Assembly: GCA_947631385.1 (NCBI GenBank)
Contig: CANRLE010000044.1
Coordinates: 1-9,287, forward strand
Reading direction: 5' to 3'
Length of the DNA stretch: 9,287 nt
Origin: an uncultured Clostridia bacterium
Lineage (GTDB): Bacteria; Bacillota; Clostridia; TANB77; CAG-508
The stretch's first letter is position 1, and every line of letters starts with the position of its first letter. Below the pieces are notes generated by a model. The model searched no databases. It had not been told where the DNA came from and was given only the letters and a program-made list of their open reading frames with translations. This document shows, piece after piece, positions 7,369 to 9,287 of this stretch. The translations under genes were made by a program, and so were the position numbers.

Positions 7369-8283
7369 ATGAGATTAAATAAAAAAGTAAAAATAACATT
7401 AATTGTAATTCCTATTATCATTCTTGTTGCTCTTATGGGATTTGCTTTAGCAAATAGTAATACTAATAATAGCAAGTCAGATACAATAGTTACAAGAGAT
7501 AGAACAAGTGTAATTCTAGAACAACAAAAAGATAATCCTAGAAAAATTGATGTCTATTTAGGAATGGCAGATGATTCAAGTATTGCACGTTTTCAAATAG
7601 GATTAAATGTAGATATAGAAGAAAAATATGATGCAAAATTTGAGTGGTCAACAAACTTAAGTGATAATACAGAAGCGTTTAAGGACGTTAGAATAAATAA
7701 AGAAAAAACAGTTGAAACAGAAGGCGAAGTAGAAAGAATAAATATTTATTATGTTGGAACAAAAGAATTAAATGAATTAACAGATAAAGTAGATGTTGAC
7801 AACATAAAAATAGGAACAATAACAATAGAAGGTGGAGATACCACAGTTGAAGATGATACACCACTTGTAATTAGACCACTAGGAACAGATGATAATGCAT
7901 CTACAACAACAGATGAAGACTTTACTAAAACAGTTTCATTATCTCATGTAGTTTCATCAGTTTTAGTAGAAGAAGATGACATTTTAAGAACAGATTTATC
8001 TGGAAAGGCTACACAAACTCCAGAACCAGAGGATCCAGACCCACAAGATCCAAAACCACAAGATCCAAAACCAGAAGATCCAAAACCAGAAGATCCAAAA
8101 CCAGAAGATACAAAACCAGAAGATTCAAAACCAGAAGATACAAAGCCAGAAGATCCAAATCTACAAGATCCAGACCCACAAGATCCAAATCCAGAAGACC
8201 CAGATAAAGGAGATACAGATTCAGGAGACCAAGATTCAAACGACAAGGGAGAATTAGATGAAACACCAAAAACTGGAATGTAA
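7369..8283 (+). CDS. Exported wall-anchor protein: cohesin-like domain, PEDPK repeat linker, C-terminal TPKTG motif
   Basis: The 304-residue product has a basic start and hydrophobic helix (residues 9-28) ending AxA (A26-L-A28), a signal peptide or uncleaved signal anchor. Residues about 45-200 look like a single beta-sandwich. KIDVYLG, then IARFQIGLNVDIE, INIYYVG, LTDKVDVDNIKIGTITIEGG and a closing VSSVLVEED follow the strand order of cohesins (family pattern: GxxFxLxYDxx ... LxISYxG ... FxxLTFxV). This is by eye, and another beta-sandwich is possible. Residues 220-279 are twelve five-residue P-E/Q-D-P/T/S-K/D/N units, a wall-spanning linker. The protein ends ELDETPKTGM, a TPKTG motif resembling clostridial class B sortase targets such as (S/P)PKTG. 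It has no hydrophobic segment or basic tail after it, and no other frame supplies one. AAAGGAGG (7356-7363) precedes the ATG by 5 bases; the gene starts 18 bp after the protease and ends 28 bp before the sortase. Probable role: scaffold holding the dockerin-bearing protease at the surface. Confidence 0.6.
   Translation: MRLNKKVKITLIVIPIIILVALMGFALANSNTNNSKSDTIVTRDRTSVILEQQKDNPRKIDVYLGMADDSSIARFQIGLNVDIEEKYDAKFEWSTNLSDNTEAFKDVRINKEKTVETEGEVERINIYYVGTKELNELTDKVDVDNIKIGTITIEGGDTTVEDDTPLVIRPLGTDDNASTTTDEDFTKTVSLSHVVSSVLVEEDDILRTDLSGKATQTPEPEDPDPQDPKPQDPKPEDPKPEDPKPEDTKPEDSKPEDTKPEDPNLQDPDPQDPNPEDPDKGDTDSGDQDSNDKGELDETPKTGM
8026..8205 (+). repeat. Twelve 15-bp tandem repeats encoding P-E/Q-D-P-K units
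   Basis: Twelve units of consensus CCAGAAGATCCAAAA run in frame without gaps. The central units are nearly identical in DNA and the outer ones vary (QDP, PNL, PDP). The repeat keeps the reading frame when units are gained or lost, so linker length may vary between strains. It forms the extended acidic proline-rich stalk of the anchor protein. Confidence 0.9.
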
Positions 8284-8295
8284 ACAGAATGTATA

Positions 8296-8302
8296 AAAGG
8301 GG
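8296..8302 (+). promoter_or_regulatory. Ribosome binding site deciding the GTG start of the sortase gene
   Basis: AAAGGGG ends 9 bases before the GTG at 8312. No in-frame ATG lies between the preceding gene and the membrane helix, and a start inside the helix would remove the basic N-terminus. The GTG is therefore preferred. Confidence 0.65.
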
Positions 8303-8311
8303 CAGTTAAAA

Positions 8312-9085
8312 GTGAAAAACGAGAAAGCGAAACATAGTAAAAATGTAAAAAACAACAAAGCAATAAAAATAATTTGCATTATAATTTTTATAATAGGTAT
8401 TGTATTACTTTCATTATACATCTATAATTCATATAAACAAAATTACCAACATGTTTTAGATAGCATAAAAATAGATGAAAATGACATTACAGAAACAAAA
8501 ACAGAAAGAATGTTACAGCTTGAAGAATTAAAAAAGCAGAATGATGAAATTGTGGCTTGGTTGGACATACCAGAAACAAAAATAAATTTTCCTGTACTTC
8601 AAGCTGCTGACAATGATTATTATATGACACATACGTATAATAAAGAATATTCTAAGGATGGTTCAATATTTTTGGATAAAGAATATAAATGGGAGCCTCC
8701 TAGCAGTAATTTAATGATTTACGGTCATAATAATAAAAATGGTAATATGTTTCAAGAATTGTTGAAATATCAAGAAGAAAAATATTATAAAGAGCATCCA
8801 ACAATAAGATTTACAACTGTACAAGAAGATGCAACATATGATATAATAGCAGCTTTCTTTTCAAGAGTTTATTATAAAAACGAGAAAGATGTATTTAGAT
8901 ATTATTTCTTTATAAATGCACAGAATGAAGCAGAGTATAATGATTTTGTAAACAACTCAAAGAAAGCAAGTATATATGATACTGGTAAAACAGCAACTTT
9001 TGGCGAACAACTTATGACACTATCTACATGTGAGTATAGCCAAGAGAATGGAAGATTTGTTGTAGTAGCTAAAAAAATAAATTAG
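8312..9085 (+). CDS. Class B sortase
   Basis: The 257-residue product is a membrane-bound cysteine transpeptidase that cuts a sorting motif between Thr and Gly and links the protein to peptidoglycan. It has a Lys-rich cytoplasmic start, one membrane helix (about residues 18-38), a helical stretch (about 40-80) and then the sortase barrel: IVAWLDIPETKINFPVLQ, DNDYYMTHTYN and DGSIFLD are typical of class B. The catalytic residues are H139 (in MIYGHNN), C240 (in LSTCEYS) and R248 (in ENGRFVVVAKK). TLSTCEYS with Arg eight residues after Cys is the class B signature, and the length fits SrtB proteins. It is the last gene of the operon, and its likely substrate is the TPKTG protein just upstream. 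A dedicated sortase beside a single substrate is common in Clostridia. Class is confident; substrate pairing is inferred from position. I give no symbol because several class B subfamilies exist. Confidence 0.92.
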   Translation: MKNEKAKHSKNVKNNKAIKIICIIIFIIGIVLLSLYIYNSYKQNYQHVLDSIKIDENDITETKTERMLQLEELKKQNDEIVAWLDIPETKINFPVLQAADNDYYMTHTYNKEYSKDGSIFLDKEYKWEPPSSNLMIYGHNNKNGNMFQELLKYQEEKYYKEHPTIRFTTVQEDATYDIIAAFFSRVYYKNEKDVFRYYFFINAQNEAEYNDFVNNSKKASIYDTGKTATFGEQLMTLSTCEYSQENGRFVVVAKKIN

Positions 9086-9089
9086 TATT

Positions 9090-9134
9090 AATAAAGAAGT
9101 TTCAGTGTTTTAAGATGCTGAAACTTTCTTTATT
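9090..9134 (+). terminator. Terminator of the protease/anchor/sortase operon
   Basis: AATAAAGAAGTTTCAG (9090-9105) pairs with CTGAAACTTTCTTTATT (9118-9134) apart from a single bulged base, with a 12-nt loop. The 3' arm is T-rich and follows the sortase stop codon by only 4 bases. The U-tract is interrupted by C and A, so termination may be less than complete. Confidence 0.75.
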
Positions 9135-9178
9135 CAAAATAATATTTAATTTAAACAGTAATATTTCAATTGTAAAAA

Positions 9179-9206
9179 ATTTCCAAAAGTATTGACTTTT
9201 GGAAAT
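9179..9206. promoter_or_regulatory. Operator-like perfect palindrome overlapping a -35 box
   Basis: ATTTCCAAAAGT (9179-9190) and ACTTTTGGAAAT (9195-9206) are exact reverse complements separated by ATTG. The right arm overlaps the -35 hexamer, a position where a bound dimeric regulator would block RNA polymerase. It is not followed by a U-tract and lies upstream of the promoter start, so it is not a terminator. I do not recognise the regulator family. Confidence 0.7.
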
Positions 9207-9220
9207 GAATGGACTATAAT
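9192..9220 (+). promoter_or_regulatory. Consensus sigma-A promoter for a gene beyond the window
   Basis: TTGACT (9192-9197) and TATAAT (9215-9220) are 17 bp apart, close to the ideal promoter. Transcription would start near 9227. The remaining bases to 9287 are an AT-rich leader in which I see no start codon with a ribosome binding site, so the gene lies to the right. Confidence 0.8.
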
Positions 9221-9287
9221 AGTGGCACAATCAATAAATTTTATATCTTTATTAATTTAAATCTAAAAAAATTCCAAGAAAAAAGTA

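Noticed and set aside
8026..8205. Short regular repeats that could suggest a CRISPR array
   Set aside because: The units are 15 bp, contiguous, without spacers, and in frame inside a coding sequence.
7944..8363. Minus-strand frames with GFGSSGFGS or LDLLVLDLL repeats
   Set aside because: They are reverse translations of the PEDPK repeat; the plus frame has the signal peptide, ribosome binding site and operon context.

Overview
The window is AT-rich, with A-rich coding strands, strong AGGAGG-type ribosome binding sites, a class B sortase and half-size TSUP transporters. Together these point to a low-GC Bacillota, most likely an anaerobic gut Clostridia-type bacterium; no finer placement can be supported. 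All genes lie on the + strand.

Left part (about 1-1180) looks like ordinary chromosome. It holds the last 59 codons of rarA (AAA+ ATPase linked to replication and recombination) and a short hairpin terminator. Two half-size TauE/SafE-type (TSUP) membrane proteins follow; the first is broken by a one-base frameshift. A 46-residue membrane-associated basic protein comes next, and its last codons form the 5' arm of a strong terminator. A 169-bp intergenic region then carries a near-consensus promoter (TTGCCA, 18 bp, TATAAT), an inverted repeat over the -35 box and a possible 5'-end leader hairpin.

The main part (1330-9085) is a tightly packed three-gene unit with gaps of 18 and 28 bp and a terminator at its end. 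Gene 1 encodes a 2006-residue secreted M60-family (enhancin-like, mucin/glycoprotein-directed) zinc metallopeptidase. It has an HEIGH motif with a downstream Glu, several F5/8 type C (CBM32-like) and fibronectin III-like modules, and a complete two-loop dockerin near its N-terminus. Gene 2 encodes a 304-residue exported protein with a cohesin-like beta domain, a (P-E/Q-D-P-K)n wall-spanning-type linker and a C-terminal TPKTG motif right at its end. Gene 3 encodes a class B sortase with its His, Cys and Arg catalytic residues visible.

The simplest reading is a self-contained surface display device. The sortase would attach the gene 2 scaffold to the peptidoglycan, and the scaffold's cohesin-like domain would hold the protease through its dockerin, as in a one-enzyme miniature cellulosome aimed at glycoproteins. 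The dockerin, peptidase and sortase calls rest on clear motifs. The cohesin call and the pairing are inference. The scaffold's sorting motif lacks the usual hydrophobic and basic tail, which is the oddest feature of the locus.

The right end (9086-9287) holds the operon terminator and then a consensus promoter (TTGACT, 17 bp, TATAAT) whose -35 lies inside a perfect 12+4+12 palindrome. It should drive a repressor-controlled gene that starts beyond the window.
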